Positions 38,407-47,565 of a stretch of DNA of 64,000 nucleotides are shown piece after piece (within the stretch, counting starts at the first letter, position 1; every line of letters starts with the position of its first letter). The stretch spans positions 1 to 64,000 of the forward strand of contig NZ_LXEU01000068.1 of the NCBI RefSeq assembly GCF_001654985.1, given 5' to 3'. The DNA comes from Kluyvera georgiana ATCC 51603 (GTDB lineage Bacteria; Pseudomonadota; Gammaproteobacteria; Enterobacterales; Enterobacteriaceae). A model generated the notes under the pieces. That model saw only the letters and a list, made by a program, of their open reading frames with translations. It was not told the origin of the DNA and made no database searches. The translations under genes and the position numbers were made by a program.

Positions 38407-39345
38407 ATGAAGCTGATACGCGGCATACATAATCTCAGTCAGGCCCCACATGGGTGCGTTCTGACCATTGGTAATTTCGACGGTGTGCATCGTGGGCATC
38501 AGGCGTTACTGCAAGGCTTACGTGCCGAGGGCAGAGCGCGCGGTTTGCCTGTGGTGGTGATGATTTTTGAACCGCAGCCGCTGGAGCTCTTCGCGGCTGA
38601 CAAGGCCCCTGCGCGCTTGACGCGCCTGCGCGAAAAGCTGCGCTATCTGGCCGAGAGTGGAGTGGACTACGTCCTGTGCCTGCGCTTCGATCGCCGCTTT
38701 GCGGCGTTGACCGCGCAGGACTTTATCAGCGAGCTGCTGGTGAAGCGTCTGGGCGTGCAGTTCCTTGCCGTGGGTGATGATTTCCGCTTTGGCGCTGGTC
38801 GTCAGGGGGATTTCTTGTTATTACAGAAGGCGGGCGCGGACTTCGGTTTCGACATCACCAGCACGCAAACCTTCTGCCATGGCGGAGTGCGCATTAGCAG
38901 CACCGCGGTGCGCCAGGCGTTGGCCGACGATAATCTCGAGCAGGCGGAACGCCTACTGGGCCATCCGTTCATTATTTCCGGGCGCGTGGTGCACGGCGAT
39001 GAACTGGGCCGCACAATCGGTTTCCCGACGGCGAATTTACCGCTGCGTCGTCAGGTTTCCCCTGTTAAAGGGGTTTATGCGGTGGAAGTGGCAGGGCTGG
39101 GCGACAAGCCGCTGCCGGGCGTGGCTAACATTGGCACGCGTCCAACGGTTGCGGGCATGCGCCAGCAGCTGGAGGTTCATTTGCTGGACGTTGCAATGGA
39201 CCTGTACGGTCGCCATATAGATGTGATACTGCGTAAAAAGATACGCAACGAGCAGCGATTCGCGTCGCTTGATGAGCTTAAGGCTCAAATCGCACGCGAT
39301 GTGCTAACGGCCCGGGAGCATTTTGGGCTATCAACACCGGCTTAA
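38407..39345 (+). CDS. ribF: Bifunctional riboflavin kinase / FAD synthetase
   Basis: The 312-residue protein matches E. coli RibF (313). The N-terminal FMN adenylyltransferase (about 1-180) has TIGNFDGVHRGHQALL with its HxGH motif and RISSTAVRQALADD. The C-terminal flavokinase (about 185-310) has GRVVHGDELGRTIGFPTANL with the Gly-x-Pro-Thr-Ala-Asn motif. It makes FMN and then FAD from riboflavin and ATP. It is first in the conserved ribF-ileS-lspA-fkpB-ispH cluster, 37 bases before ileS. Confidence 0.98.
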   Translation: MKLIRGIHNLSQAPHGCVLTIGNFDGVHRGHQALLQGLRAEGRARGLPVVVMIFEPQPLELFAADKAPARLTRLREKLRYLAESGVDYVLCLRFDRRFAALTAQDFISELLVKRLGVQFLAVGDDFRFGAGRQGDFLLLQKAGADFGFDITSTQTFCHGGVRISSTAVRQALADDNLEQAERLLGHPFIISGRVVHGDELGRTIGFPTANLPLRRQVSPVKGVYAVEVAGLGDKPLPGVANIGTRPTVAGMRQQLEVHLLDVAMDLYGRHIDVILRKKIRNEQRFASLDELKAQIARDVLTAREHFGLSTPA

Positions 39346-39382
39346 TGCCTGAACACGTTTTAAATACGGAATCGATAATCTG

Positions 39383-42232
39383 ATGAGTGACTATAAATCT
39401 ACCCTGAATTTGCCGGAAACAGGGTTCCCGATGCGCGGCGATCTCGCCAAGCGTGAACCGGGGATGCTGGCGCGTTGGACCGATGATGACCTGTACGGCA
39501 TCATTCGTGCAGCCAAAAAAGGCAAAAAAACCTTCATTCTGCATGATGGCCCTCCATATGCGAATGGCAGCATTCATATTGGTCACTCGGTTAACAAGAT
39601 TCTGAAAGACATTATCGTGAAGTCCAAAGGGCTTTCCGGTTACGACTCGCCGTACGTCCCGGGCTGGGACTGCCATGGCCTGCCGATCGAGCTGAAGGTA
39701 GAGCAGGAATACGGTAAGCCGGGTGAGAAATTCACCGCGGCAGAATTCCGCGCCAAGTGCCGCGAATACGCCGCGACTCAGGTTGACGGCCAGCGTACCG
39801 ACTTTATCCGTCTGGGCGTGCTGGGCGACTGGCAGAAGCCGTACCTGACCATGGACTTCAAAACCGAAGCCAACATCATTCGCGCGCTGGGTAAAATCGT
39901 CGCTAACGGCCACCTGCACAAAGGCGCGAAGCCGGTGCACTGGTGTGTTGACTGCCGTTCCGCGCTGGCGGAGGCGGAAGTTGAGTATTACGACAAAACC
40001 TCCCCGTCTATCGACGTCGCGTTCCACGCCGCCGATCGGGACGCGGTAAAAGCGAAATTTGGCGCGGCCAACGTGACCGGCCCTATCTCGCTGGTTATCT
40101 GGACCACCACGCCGTGGACCCTGCCGGCTAACCGCGCCATTTCTCTGGCGCCGGACTTCGATTATGCGCTGGTGCAGATCGACGGCCAGGCGGTGATTCT
40201 GGCGAGCGACCTGGTTGAAAGCGTGATGAAACGCATTGGCGCCGCTGACTACACCATCCTCGGTACCGTCAAAGGCGCTGAGCTGGAGCTGCTGCGCTTT
40301 ACCCACCCGTTCATGGGCTTTGATGTGCCGGCTATCCTCGGCGATCACGTCACCCTGGATGCGGGTACCGGCGCGGTGCATACCGCCGGTGGCCACGGCC
40401 CGGACGACTACGTGATCAGCCAGAAATACGGCCTGGAAATCGCGAACCCGGTTGGCCCGGACGGCGCATACCTGGCGGGTACCTATCCGGAGCTGGACGG
40501 TGTGAACGTCTTTAAAGCCAACGACAAAATCGTTGCGCTGCTGACGGAAAAAGGCGCGCTGCTGCACGTCGAAAAAATGCAGCACAGCTATCCGTGCTGC
40601 TGGCGTCATAAGTCGCCGATCATCTTCCGTGCGACTCCGCAGTGGTTCGTCAGCATGGACCAGAAAGGCCTGCGCATTCAGTCTCTCAAAGAGATCGACC
40701 GCATTGAGCAGGAAGGCCTGGCGAAAGAAGATCTGAGCGGCTGGATCCCGGCATGGGGTAAAGCACGTATCGAATCCATGGTGGCAAACCGTCCTGACTG
40801 GTGTATCTCCCGTCAGCGTACCTGGGGCGTGCCGATGGCGCTGTTCGTGCATAAAGACACCGAAGAGCTGCACCCGCGCACCACCGAACTGATGGAAGCG
40901 GTGGCCAAGTACGTTGAGAAAGACGGCATTCAGGCGTGGTGGGATCTCGATCCGCGTGAAATCCTCGGCGACGACGCAGACAACTACGTCAAAGTGCCGG
41001 ATACGCTGGACGTGTGGTTCGACTCCGGTTCAACCAGCTACTCCGTTGTTGATGCCCGTCCGGAATTCGGCGGCCACGCAGCGGATATGTACCTGGAAGG
41101 CTCCGACCAGCACCGCGGCTGGTTCATGTCCTCGCTGATGATCAGCGTCGCCATGAAAGGTAAAGCGCCATACCGTCAGGTATTGACCCACGGCTTCACC
41201 GTCGATGGTCAGGGCCGTAAGATGTCCAAATCTATCGGTAACACCGTTTCTCCGCAGGACGTGATGAACAAACTGGGCGCGGATATCCTGCGTCTGTGGG
41301 TGGCATCCACCGACTACACCGGCGAAATGGCGGTGTCTGACGAAATCCTGAAACGTGCTGCCGACAGCTATCGTCGTATCCGTAACACCGCGCGCTTCCT
41401 GCTGGCGAACCTAAACGGGTTCGATCCGAAGAAAGACATGGTGAAGCCGGAAGAGATGGTTGTGCTGGATCGCTGGGCCGTCGCCTGTGCGCAGGCCGCT
41501 CAGGAAGATATCGTGAAAGCGTACGCTTCCTACGATTTCCACGAAGTGGTACAGCGTCTGATGCGCTTCTGCTCCGTTGAAATGGGTTCTTTCTATCTCG
41601 ACATCATCAAAGACCGCCAGTACACCGCAAAAGCGGACAGCGTGGCGCGTCGCAGCTGCCAGACTGCGCTGTACCACATTGCAGAAGCGTTGGTTCGTTG
41701 GATGGCGCCGATCATGTCTTTCACCGCCGATGAAATCTGGGGCTACCTGCCGGGTGACCGCGAGAAATATGTCTTCACCGGTGAATGGTACGAAGGGCTG
41801 TTCGGCCTGGACAATGCCGAAGAGATGAACGACGACTTCTGGGAAGAGCTGCTGAAAGTTCGTGGCGAAGTGAACAAGGTTATCGAACAGGCGCGTGCTG
41901 ACAAGAAAGTTGGTGGTTCCCTCGAAGCGGCAGTGACCCTGTACGCGGATGCGGAGCTGGCAGCCAAACTGACGGCGCTGGGTGACGAATTACGATTTGT
42001 CCTGTTGACCTCCGGGGCGACCGTTGCCGATTATGCAGCGGCGACCGCTGACGCTCAGCAGAGTGAACTGCTGAAAGGTCTGAAAGTCGCGCTGAATAAA
42101 GCCGAAGGTGAGAAGTGCCCGCGCTGCTGGCACTATACTCAGGATATCGGCAAGGTGGCGGAGCACGCAGATATCTGCGGACGCTGTGTGAGCAACGTGG
42201 CCGGTGACGGCGAAAAACGTAAGTTTGCCTGA
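39383..42232 (+). CDS. ileS: Isoleucyl-tRNA synthetase (variant with 11-residue insertion)
   Basis: The class I synthetase has HIGH at 65-68, KMSKS near 613-617, the CP1 editing domain (about 180-420), and a C-terminal zinc motif CPRCWHY...CGRC. It charges tRNA-Ile and edits valine. It has 949 residues; E. coli IleS has 938. Relative to my recall of E. coli, an 11-residue insertion sits after SLKEI at about 439-453 ([15 protein letters not shown] before WIPAWG). The editing motif reads HTAGGHG instead of HTAPGHG (Gly336 for Pro). The segment after DSGST reads SYSV (552-555) instead of HSSV, where staphylococcal IleRS changes affect mupirocin binding. Catalytic His333 and Asp342 remain. lspA overlaps its stop. 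Confidence 0.97.
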   Translation: MSDYKSTLNLPETGFPMRGDLAKREPGMLARWTDDDLYGIIRAAKKGKKTFILHDGPPYANGSIHIGHSVNKILKDIIVKSKGLSGYDSPYVPGWDCHGLPIELKVEQEYGKPGEKFTAAEFRAKCREYAATQVDGQRTDFIRLGVLGDWQKPYLTMDFKTEANIIRALGKIVANGHLHKGAKPVHWCVDCRSALAEAEVEYYDKTSPSIDVAFHAADRDAVKAKFGAANVTGPISLVIWTTTPWTLPANRAISLAPDFDYALVQIDGQAVILASDLVESVMKRIGAADYTILGTVKGAELELLRFTHPFMGFDVPAILGDHVTLDAGTGAVHTAGGHGPDDYVISQKYGLEIANPVGPDGAYLAGTYPELDGVNVFKANDKIVALLTEKGALLHVEKMQHSYPCCWRHKSPIIFRATPQWFVSMDQKGLRIQSLKEIDRIEQEGLAKEDLSGWIPAWGKARIESMVANRPDWCISRQRTWGVPMALFVHKDTEELHPRTTELMEAVAKYVEKDGIQAWWDLDPREILGDDADNYVKVPDTLDVWFDSGSTSYSVVDARPEFGGHAADMYLEGSDQHRGWFMSSLMISVAMKGKAPYRQVLTHGFTVDGQGRKMSKSIGNTVSPQDVMNKLGADILRLWVASTDYTGEMAVSDEILKRAADSYRRIRNTARFLLANLNGFDPKKDMVKPEEMVVLDRWAVACAQAAQEDIVKAYASYDFHEVVQRLMRFCSVEMGSFYLDIIKDRQYTAKADSVARRSCQTALYHIAEALVRWMAPIMSFTADEIWGYLPGDREKYVFTGEWYEGLFGLDNAEEMNDDFWEELLKVRGEVNKVIEQARADKKVGGSLEAAVTLYADAELAAKLTALGDELRFVLLTSGATVADYAAATADAQQSELLKGLKVALNKAEGEKCPRCWHYTQDIGKVAEHADICGRCVSNVAGDGEKRKFA

Positions 42233-42720
42233 TGAGTAAATCGATTTGTTCAACAGGGCTACGCTGGCTGTGGCTGGTGGTAGCCGTGCTGATTATCGAT
42301 CTGGGCAGCAAGTACTTGATCCTCCAGAACTTTGCTCTGGGGGATACGGTGTCGCTGTTCCCGTCGCTTAATCTGCATTATGCGCGTAACTATGGCGCCG
42401 CGTTCAGCTTCCTGGCGGACAGCGGCGGCTGGCAGCGCTGGTTCTTCGCGGGTATCGCTATCGGTATTTGCGTGGCGCTGGCGGTACTGATGTACCGTTC
42501 CAAAGCTACGCAGAAGCTGAATAACATCGCCTATGCGCTGATCATCGGCGGCGCGCTGGGTAACCTGTTCGACCGTCTGTGGCACGGCTTTGTTGTCGAC
42601 ATGATCGATTTCTACGTCGGCGACTGGCACTTTGCCACCTTCAACCTGGCCGATACGGCAATTTGTATCGGCGCGGCGTTGATTGTGCTGGAAGGCTTCC
42701 TGCCGAAAAAGCAGGCGTAG
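42232..42720 (+). CDS. lspA: Prolipoprotein signal peptidase (signal peptidase II)
   Basis: The 162-residue protein is nearly identical to E. coli LspA. Its ATG overlaps the ileS stop (ATGA), so translation is coupled. Four membrane segments are visible. The two catalytic aspartates lie in [18 protein letters not shown] and [12 protein letters not shown]. It cleaves lipoprotein signal peptides before the lipid-modified cysteine, at the periplasmic face of the inner membrane. A REP element follows before fkpB. Confidence 0.98.
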   Translation: MSKSICSTGLRWLWLVVAVLIIDLGSKYLILQNFALGDTVSLFPSLNLHYARNYGAAFSFLADSGGWQRWFFAGIAIGICVALAVLMYRSKATQKLNNIAYALIIGGALGNLFDRLWHGFVVDMIDFYVGDWHFATFNLADTAICIGAALIVLEGFLPKKQA

Positions 42721-42723
42721 CCT

Positions 42724-42792
42724 GGTGCCGGATGGCGCTGTACTTATCTGGCCTGGAGGGTAGGCCCGGTAAGCGCAGCGCCACCGGGCGCA
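42724..42792. repeat. REP/BIME element between lspA and fkpB
   Basis: GCCGGATGGCGCTGTAC-TTATCTGGC (42727-42752) and TAGGCCCGGTAAGCGCAGCG followed by CCACCGGGC (42761-42788) are REP-type imperfect hairpins. They lie inside an operon, where REP hairpins can protect upstream mRNA from 3' exonucleases. Confidence 0.8.
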
Positions 42793-42858
42793 CGGACCAC
42801 GCCGAACGTATAACAATAACCGTCATTTCAATGTCGTAAGATAGAAGGCTGTACCTGC

Positions 42859-43308
42859 ATGTCTAACTCGATTCAAAGCAATAGCGCGGTGCTGGTGCAC
42901 TTCACGCTGAAACTGGACGATGGCTCTACCGCAGAGTCGACCCGTAACAACGGCAAACCGGCGCTGTTTCGTCTGGGCGATGCCTCCCTGTCTGAAGGGC
43001 TGGAGCAGCATCTTCTCGGCCTGAAGGCCGGGGACAAAAAATCCTTCTCTCTGGAGCCGGATGCGGCGTTTGGTATCTCGACGCCCGACCTGATCCAGTA
43101 TTTCTCCCGCCGCGAATTTATGGATGCGGGCGAGCCGGAAATCGGCGCGATCATGCTGTTCACCGCGATGGATGGCAGCGAAATGCCGGGCGTGATCCGC
43201 GAAATCAACGGTGATTCCATCACGGTTGATTTTAACCATCCGCTGGCGGGCCATACCGTTCATTTTGATATTGAAGTACTGGAAGTCGATCCGGTACTGG
43301 AGGCGTAA
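42859..43308 (+). CDS. fkpB: FKBP-type peptidyl-prolyl isomerase FkpB (SlpA)
   Basis: The 149-residue protein equals E. coli FkpB. The split FKBP domain begins [19 protein letters not shown] and holds [24 protein letters not shown]. The inserted-in-flap domain carries [19 protein letters not shown], and the end is [20 protein letters not shown]. It is a SlyD-like cytoplasmic chaperone/isomerase without SlyD's histidine-rich tail. It ends 1 base before ispH. Confidence 0.97.
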   Translation: MSNSIQSNSAVLVHFTLKLDDGSTAESTRNNGKPALFRLGDASLSEGLEQHLLGLKAGDKKSFSLEPDAAFGISTPDLIQYFSRREFMDAGEPEIGAIMLFTAMDGSEMPGVIREINGDSITVDFNHPLAGHTVHFDIEVLEVDPVLEA

Positions 43309-43309
43309 C

Positions 43310-44260
43310 ATGCAGATCCTGTTGGCCAACCCACGCGGCTTTTGTGCAGGCGTTGACCGCGCTATCAGCATCGTTGAAAATGCGCTCGCCATTTATGGCG
43401 CGCCAATCTACGTCCGTCACGAAGTGGTGCACAACCGCTACGTGGTGGACAGTCTGCGTGAACGCGGCGCGATTTTTATCGAGCAAATTAGCGAAGTGCC
43501 GGATGGCGCTATCCTTATCTTCTCCGCGCACGGGGTCTCTCAGGCCGTACGTAACGAAGCCAAAAGCCGCGATCTCACGGTTTTCGACGCGACCTGTCCA
43601 TTAGTCACGAAAGTGCATATGGAAGTGGCGCGCGCCAGCCGTCGTGGTGAAGAATCCATTCTGATTGGCCACGCCGGTCACCCGGAAGTGGAAGGTACGA
43701 TGGGTCAGTACAGCAACCCGAAAGGCGGCATGTACCTCGTCGAGTCACCGGAAGACGTGCTGAAGCTGACGGTCAAAGACGAGGGCAAATTGTCATTTAT
43801 GACCCAGACCACGCTCTCGGTGGATGATACCTCCGACGTTATTGATGCCTTACGCCAGCGCTTCCCGAAAATCGTTGGTCCGCGCAAAGATGATATCTGC
43901 TACGCCACCACTAACCGCCAGGAAGCCGTGCGATCGCTCGCCCAGCAGGCCGACGTGGTGCTGGTGGTCGGCTCCAAAAACTCGTCCAACTCCAACCGTC
44001 TGGCCGAACTGGCGCAGCGGATGGGCAAAGCGGCCTATCTGATTGACGATGCGGCGGACATCCAGGAAGCCTGGGTGAAAGACGCCGCCTGCGTCGGCGT
44101 GACTGCCGGAGCTTCCGCGCCGGATATTCTGGTGCAGAACGTGATTGCCCGCCTGCAATCGTTGGGCGGCGGCGAAGCCATCACCCTTGAAGGCCGCGAA
44201 GAGAATATTGTTTTCGAAGTTCCGCGCGAGCTGCGTGTGGATGTTCGTGAAGTTGAATAA
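43310..44260 (+). CDS. ispH: 4-Hydroxy-3-methylbut-2-enyl diphosphate reductase IspH
   Basis: A longer frame exists, but the ATG at 43310, right after the fkpB stop, gives the 316-residue E. coli length. The three iron-sulfur cysteines are visible: Cys12 in [12 protein letters not shown], Cys96 in [12 protein letters not shown] and the Cys in [11 protein letters not shown]. The histidines in RHEVVHN and [11 protein letters not shown] and the [12 protein letters not shown] substrate loop are conserved. It reduces HMBPP to IPP and DMAPP, the last step of the MEP isoprenoid pathway. A terminator follows. Confidence 0.98.
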   Translation: MQILLANPRGFCAGVDRAISIVENALAIYGAPIYVRHEVVHNRYVVDSLRERGAIFIEQISEVPDGAILIFSAHGVSQAVRNEAKSRDLTVFDATCPLVTKVHMEVARASRRGEESILIGHAGHPEVEGTMGQYSNPKGGMYLVESPEDVLKLTVKDEGKLSFMTQTTLSVDDTSDVIDALRQRFPKIVGPRKDDICYATTNRQEAVRSLAQQADVVLVVGSKNSSNSNRLAELAQRMGKAAYLIDDAADIQEAWVKDAACVGVTAGASAPDILVQNVIARLQSLGGGEAITLEGREENIVFEVPRELRVDVREVE

Positions 44261-44281
44261 ATTATTTCTCCCGCGAATGTG

Positions 44282-44317
44282 AAAAAATGCCAGGCTTAAC
44301 GTCTGGCATTTTTTTAG
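44282..44317 (+). terminator. Terminator after ispH
   Basis: AAAAATGCCAG pairs with CTGGCATTTTT across a short loop, followed by a T run, 25 bases after the ispH stop. It separates the ribF-ispH operon from rihC, whose ribosome binding site (GGGAG) follows at once. Confidence 0.9.
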
Positions 44318-44326
44318 GGAGAAATC

Positions 44327-45241
44327 ATGCGTCTACCTATTTTTCTGGATACCGATCCCGGTATTGATGATGCGGCGGCGATTGCCGCTGCGCTCTTTGC
44401 CCCCGAGCTGGATCTTCAACTGATGACCACCGTTGCCGGCAACGTCTCGGTCGAAAAAACCACCCGTAACGGTTTACAGCTCCTGCATTTCTGGGACGTC
44501 GATGTGCCACTCGCACAGGGAGCCGCCGCGCCGCTGGTGCGTCCGCTACGTGACGCCGCCTCGGTTCACGGCGAGTCGGGCATGGAAGGCTATGATTTTG
44601 TCGAGCACAACCGCCAGCCGCTGGCGAAACCGGCCTTTCAGGCCATTCGCGATGCGCTGATGCACGCGCCGCAGCCGATCACGCTGGTGGCTATCGGCCC
44701 GCTGACGAATATTGCGCTGCTGCTGACGCAGTATCCCGAGTGTCGCTTCAACATTCGCCGTCTGGTGATCATGGGGGGCTCAGCCGGGCGCGGTAACTTT
44801 ACCCCCAACGCCGAATTCAATATCGCCATCGACCCAGAAGCCGCGGCGCTGGTGTTCCGCAGCGGTCTGGAAATCGTGATGTGCGGGCTGGATGTGACCA
44901 ATCAGGCCGTGCTGACGCCGGAGTATCTGTCTACGCTTCCCGCGCAGAATAAGACCGGCAGCATGCTTCACGCGCTGTTTAGCCACTATCGTAGCGGCAG
45001 TATGCAGAGCGGCCTGCGGATGCACGACCTCTGCGCCATTGCCTGGCTGGTCCGTCCGGACCTGTTTACGCTGCACGGCTGCTTTGTGGCGGTGGAAACC
45101 CAGGGGCAATACACCGCTGGCACCACGGTGGTGGATATTGAAGGGCGTCTGGGGCAGCCCGCCAACGCGCAGGTGGCGCTGGATCTTGATGTGGACGGTT
45201 TTCGTCAGTGGGTGGCGGAGGTCTTTGCCCGCGCGCCGTGA
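44327..45241 (+). CDS. rihC: Non-specific ribonucleoside hydrolase RihC
   Basis: The 304-residue protein equals E. coli RihC. The calcium-binding motif [16 protein letters not shown] lies at residues 8-23, and the family segments [31 protein letters not shown] and [10 protein letters not shown] are present. It hydrolyses both purine and pyrimidine ribonucleosides to ribose and base for salvage. Its stop codon is directly adjacent to the stop of the convergent LysR gene, leaving no intergenic base. Confidence 0.95.
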   Translation: MRLPIFLDTDPGIDDAAAIAAALFAPELDLQLMTTVAGNVSVEKTTRNGLQLLHFWDVDVPLAQGAAAPLVRPLRDAASVHGESGMEGYDFVEHNRQPLAKPAFQAIRDALMHAPQPITLVAIGPLTNIALLLTQYPECRFNIRRLVIMGGSAGRGNFTPNAEFNIAIDPEAAALVFRSGLEIVMCGLDVTNQAVLTPEYLSTLPAQNKTGSMLHALFSHYRSGSMQSGLRMHDLCAIAWLVRPDLFTLHGCFVAVETQGQYTAGTTVVDIEGRLGQPANAQVALDLDVDGFRQWVAEVFARAP

Positions 45242-46150
45242 TCAGGTGTTGTGTAGCGGTAGCTTCTCGCTGAGATAATCAATCATCGCCCGCATTCTGG
45301 CGGGCATATGTTGATTACGCGTCCACAGCAGCCACAGGTCGCCGCTGTAGTCGCTGATAAATTCCCATTCTGGCAGGACCTGGACGATCTCTCCGCTCGC
45401 AAGTGCCTCGCGGGCGGTAAAGAGCGGCAGGCTGCCGATGCCGAGGTTATTTTTCACCGCATCCAGACGCACACCGGTATGGTTGGCGGCGTAGCGGCCG
45501 CGAGTCTGAATGGTCTCCACACGCTCACCGCATCGAAACTTCCAGCGTGAATCCGCAGGGGTCTCGCCAAGGCTGATACAGCTATGATCGCGAAGCGCCT
45601 GTGGGTGCTCGGGCGTACCGTGATCGCGTAAGTACGCGGGGGTCGCGCATATCACATGGCTGACCGACATCAGCGGTTTCCCGTACAGGCCCGGCGAGGG
45701 CGACTGGCTGATGCGCAGCGCAAGGTCGACGCCATCGTCGATTAAATCCATGTAGCGGTCTTCCAGCCGAAGACAGACGTCCACCTGCGGGTAGCGTGCA
45801 AAGAATTCGGCCATCAGAGGATGAATGACAAACCGTCCCACCGCCTTGGGCACGCTGAGGGTCAGCTTACCCTGCGCGATGCTTTGTCGGCTGCTTCCCG
45901 AGTCGACGGCCATTTGCGCCGCATGCAGCATTTCCTGCGCGTGTGCATACACTATTTTGCCCGTTTCGCTGAGCGCCAGCTTGCGCGTCGTACGATGTAG
46001 CAGTTTGCTGCCCAGCGCCTTCTCGAGGCGTGAAGCGCTGCGGCTAATAGCGGAAGGCGTAGCGCCTGAGGCTTTGGCGGCGGCGGAGAAGCTCCCCTGG
46101 TCGATAATCAACACAAAGGTAGCAAGGTCGGGAAGAAGGTTAGGATTCAT
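45242..46150 (-). CDS. LysR-family transcriptional regulator
   Basis: The 302-residue protein has a typical LysR helix-turn-helix (FVLIIDQGSFSAAAKASGAT, then PSAISRSASRLEKALG, residues 12-48). A periplasmic-binding-like effector domain of the CrgA/DsdC-like sub-type (about 92-295, with RISQSPSPGLYGKPL) follows. It is divergent from the AlaX-type gene across 92 bases, so by the usual LysR pattern it may control that gene or itself. The effector is unknown. I see no named orthologue at this place in E. coli. Confidence 0.88.
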   Translation of the reverse strand: MNPNLLPDLATFVLIIDQGSFSAAAKASGATPSAISRSASRLEKALGSKLLHRTTRKLALSETGKIVYAHAQEMLHAAQMAVDSGSSRQSIAQGKLTLSVPKAVGRFVIHPLMAEFFARYPQVDVCLRLEDRYMDLIDDGVDLALRISQSPSPGLYGKPLMSVSHVICATPAYLRDHGTPEHPQALRDHSCISLGETPADSRWKFRCGERVETIQTRGRYAANHTGVRLDAVKNNLGIGSLPLFTAREALASGEIVQVLPEWEFISDYSGDLWLLWTRNQHMPARMRAMIDYLSEKLPLHNT

Positions 46151-46242
46151 TTGTGCGTACCAGGCAAAGATGCATTGAACCAGCGCAGGATTATCGCCGT
46201 CAGTAAAGTGAATATACTCTTCCCATCAAGAGGAGAGCAATC

Positions 46243-46875
46243 ATGACTGAACGTCTTTATTACACCTGCGATCGCACAGAAGGACAGGCTAACTTGCTGA
46301 GCTGCTCTGCTGAGCCGGATGGACGGTACGCGGTGGTGCTGGATAGAGCCCTTTTTCACCCGCAGGGCGGCGGACAGCCTGCGGATGCGGGCTGGATTGA
46401 TAACGAGCCGGTTGAAACAGTGCTCGCGCGCGGTGACGATGTGCTGCATATCGTGGCAAAACCGCTCCTCCCCGGCGTCGTGAACCTGCGCGTGGATGCT
46501 GCACAGCGCCAACTGCACGCCCGCCTGCACTCGGCAGGGCACCTTATCGGCCTGGCGGGTACCGCGTTCGGCTGGCTTCCGGTGAAAGCACACCATTGGC
46601 CCAATGAAGGACGCATTACTTTCGCCGCTGGCGGAAACGGTACGCTGCCGGATGCGCCATCACTGCAGGCAAAAATCAGCGTTTGGCAGGCGGAAAATCT
46701 CGCCCGACAGGTAACGTTCGCCGACGGGCTGAGGCAGGTAGGGTTTGGCCATCTCCCGGCTTACCCGTGCGGAGGGACGCACGTTGCCCATCTCTCTGAG
46801 ATTGGCGCGGTGACGATTACTCAGGTGAAGATGAAAAAGGGACAGATGATCGTTAACTATACGTTGTGCTCATAG
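46243..46875 (+). CDS. AlaX-type alanyl-tRNA editing (metal-dependent) hydrolase
   Basis: The 210-residue protein starts behind AAGAGGAGAG. It has the fold and metal site of the threonyl/alanyl-tRNA synthetase second additional domain: His96-x3-His100 in LHARLHSAGH and Cys176-x3-His180 in YPCGGTH, plus PQGGGQPAD near residue 40. Such freestanding AlaX proteins deacylate mischarged Ser- or Gly-tRNA-Ala in trans. No catalytic synthetase domain is attached. The gene is divergent from the LysR gene and overlaps the convergent citB end by 6 bases. A different small-molecule substrate cannot be excluded. Confidence 0.85.
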   Translation: MTERLYYTCDRTEGQANLLSCSAEPDGRYAVVLDRALFHPQGGGQPADAGWIDNEPVETVLARGDDVLHIVAKPLLPGVVNLRVDAAQRQLHARLHSAGHLIGLAGTAFGWLPVKAHHWPNEGRITFAAGGNGTLPDAPSLQAKISVWQAENLARQVTFADGLRQVGFGHLPAYPCGGTHVAHLSEIGAVTITQVKMKKGQMIVNYTLCS

Positions 46876-47565
46876 CCCCGGAACCTTACCGCGATAGATA
46901 CGCTCTGGCCTGCCGACTTTGCCATAGCTGATCTCCGCCTCCAGCTGTTCGTTCTTCACGCCTTGCTCCAGATAGCGCCTGGCGGTTGTCTTGCTGCTGC
47001 CGAGGATCCGCGCTAACGAGTCGGCGGTGTGTACCGTTTGGGGGTCGGTAAATATCTGCAATACGCGGTTGAACGTGTTTTCATCAATACCGCGTAGCCC
47101 TGAGGCAGGCTCTGCTATCTGTTCCTTGGCCTGAATATTAAAGAGCGCATCAACGTGGGTTTGATTAGCTTGCTCGCTGGAACGTAACGAGCCGCGATAG
47201 CGCGAAAAGCGTTCCAGCGTATGCTGTAATCGCTGGTAATGCACTGGTTTAATCAGGTAGTCAAACACGCCCAGACGTAATGCTTCGCTGATGGTATCCA
47301 TATGGTTATCGGCGGTGAGAAATATAATCCGTCCGGCGTACTGTGTATTGATCGTATGCCGAATTAAATCAATGCCTTTACCGTCGGGAAGGAAATTATC
47401 CAGTAAGATCAACTCGGGTTGATACAGGCGAATCTGCTTTTTAGCGCTCTCCACTTTATCGGCCACACCAATGACCTGAAATTGCGGTGATTGCTTGATG
47501 GTATCCACCAGTATTTCCGCCAGCATCGGCTCATCTTCAATAATCAGCGTCGTAATGCTATCCAT
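46870..47565 (-). CDS. citB: Citrate response regulator CitB
   Basis: The ATG at 47565 gives a 231-residue protein beginning MDSITTLIIEDEPMLAEILV, very like K. pneumoniae CitB; ATG 47574 is an alternative. The receiver domain has acidic Glu10-Asp11, phospho-acceptor Asp56 in LLDNFLPDG and Lys106 in YLIKPVHY. The C-terminal helix-turn-helix (about 170-225) has TADSLARILGSSKTTARRYL. Phosphorylated by CitA, it activates the citS and citC promoters in Klebsiella. It starts inside the 3' end of citA (8-base overlap), so the pair is coupled. Confidence 0.95.
   Translation of the reverse strand: MDSITTLIIEDEPMLAEILVDTIKQSPQFQVIGVADKVESAKKQIRLYQPELILLDNFLPDGKGIDLIRHTINTQYAGRIIFLTADNHMDTISEALRLGVFDYLIKPVHYQRLQHTLERFSRYRGSLRSSEQANQTHVDALFNIQAKEQIAEPASGLRGIDENTFNRVLQIFTDPQTVHTADSLARILGSSKTTARRYLEQGVKNEQLEAEISYGKVGRPERIYRGKVPGL

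Noticed and set aside
39278-40873. 531-codon open frame antisense to ileS and the ribF end
   Set aside because: Shadow of biased codons in ileS; it crosses the ribF-ileS border without its own start signal.
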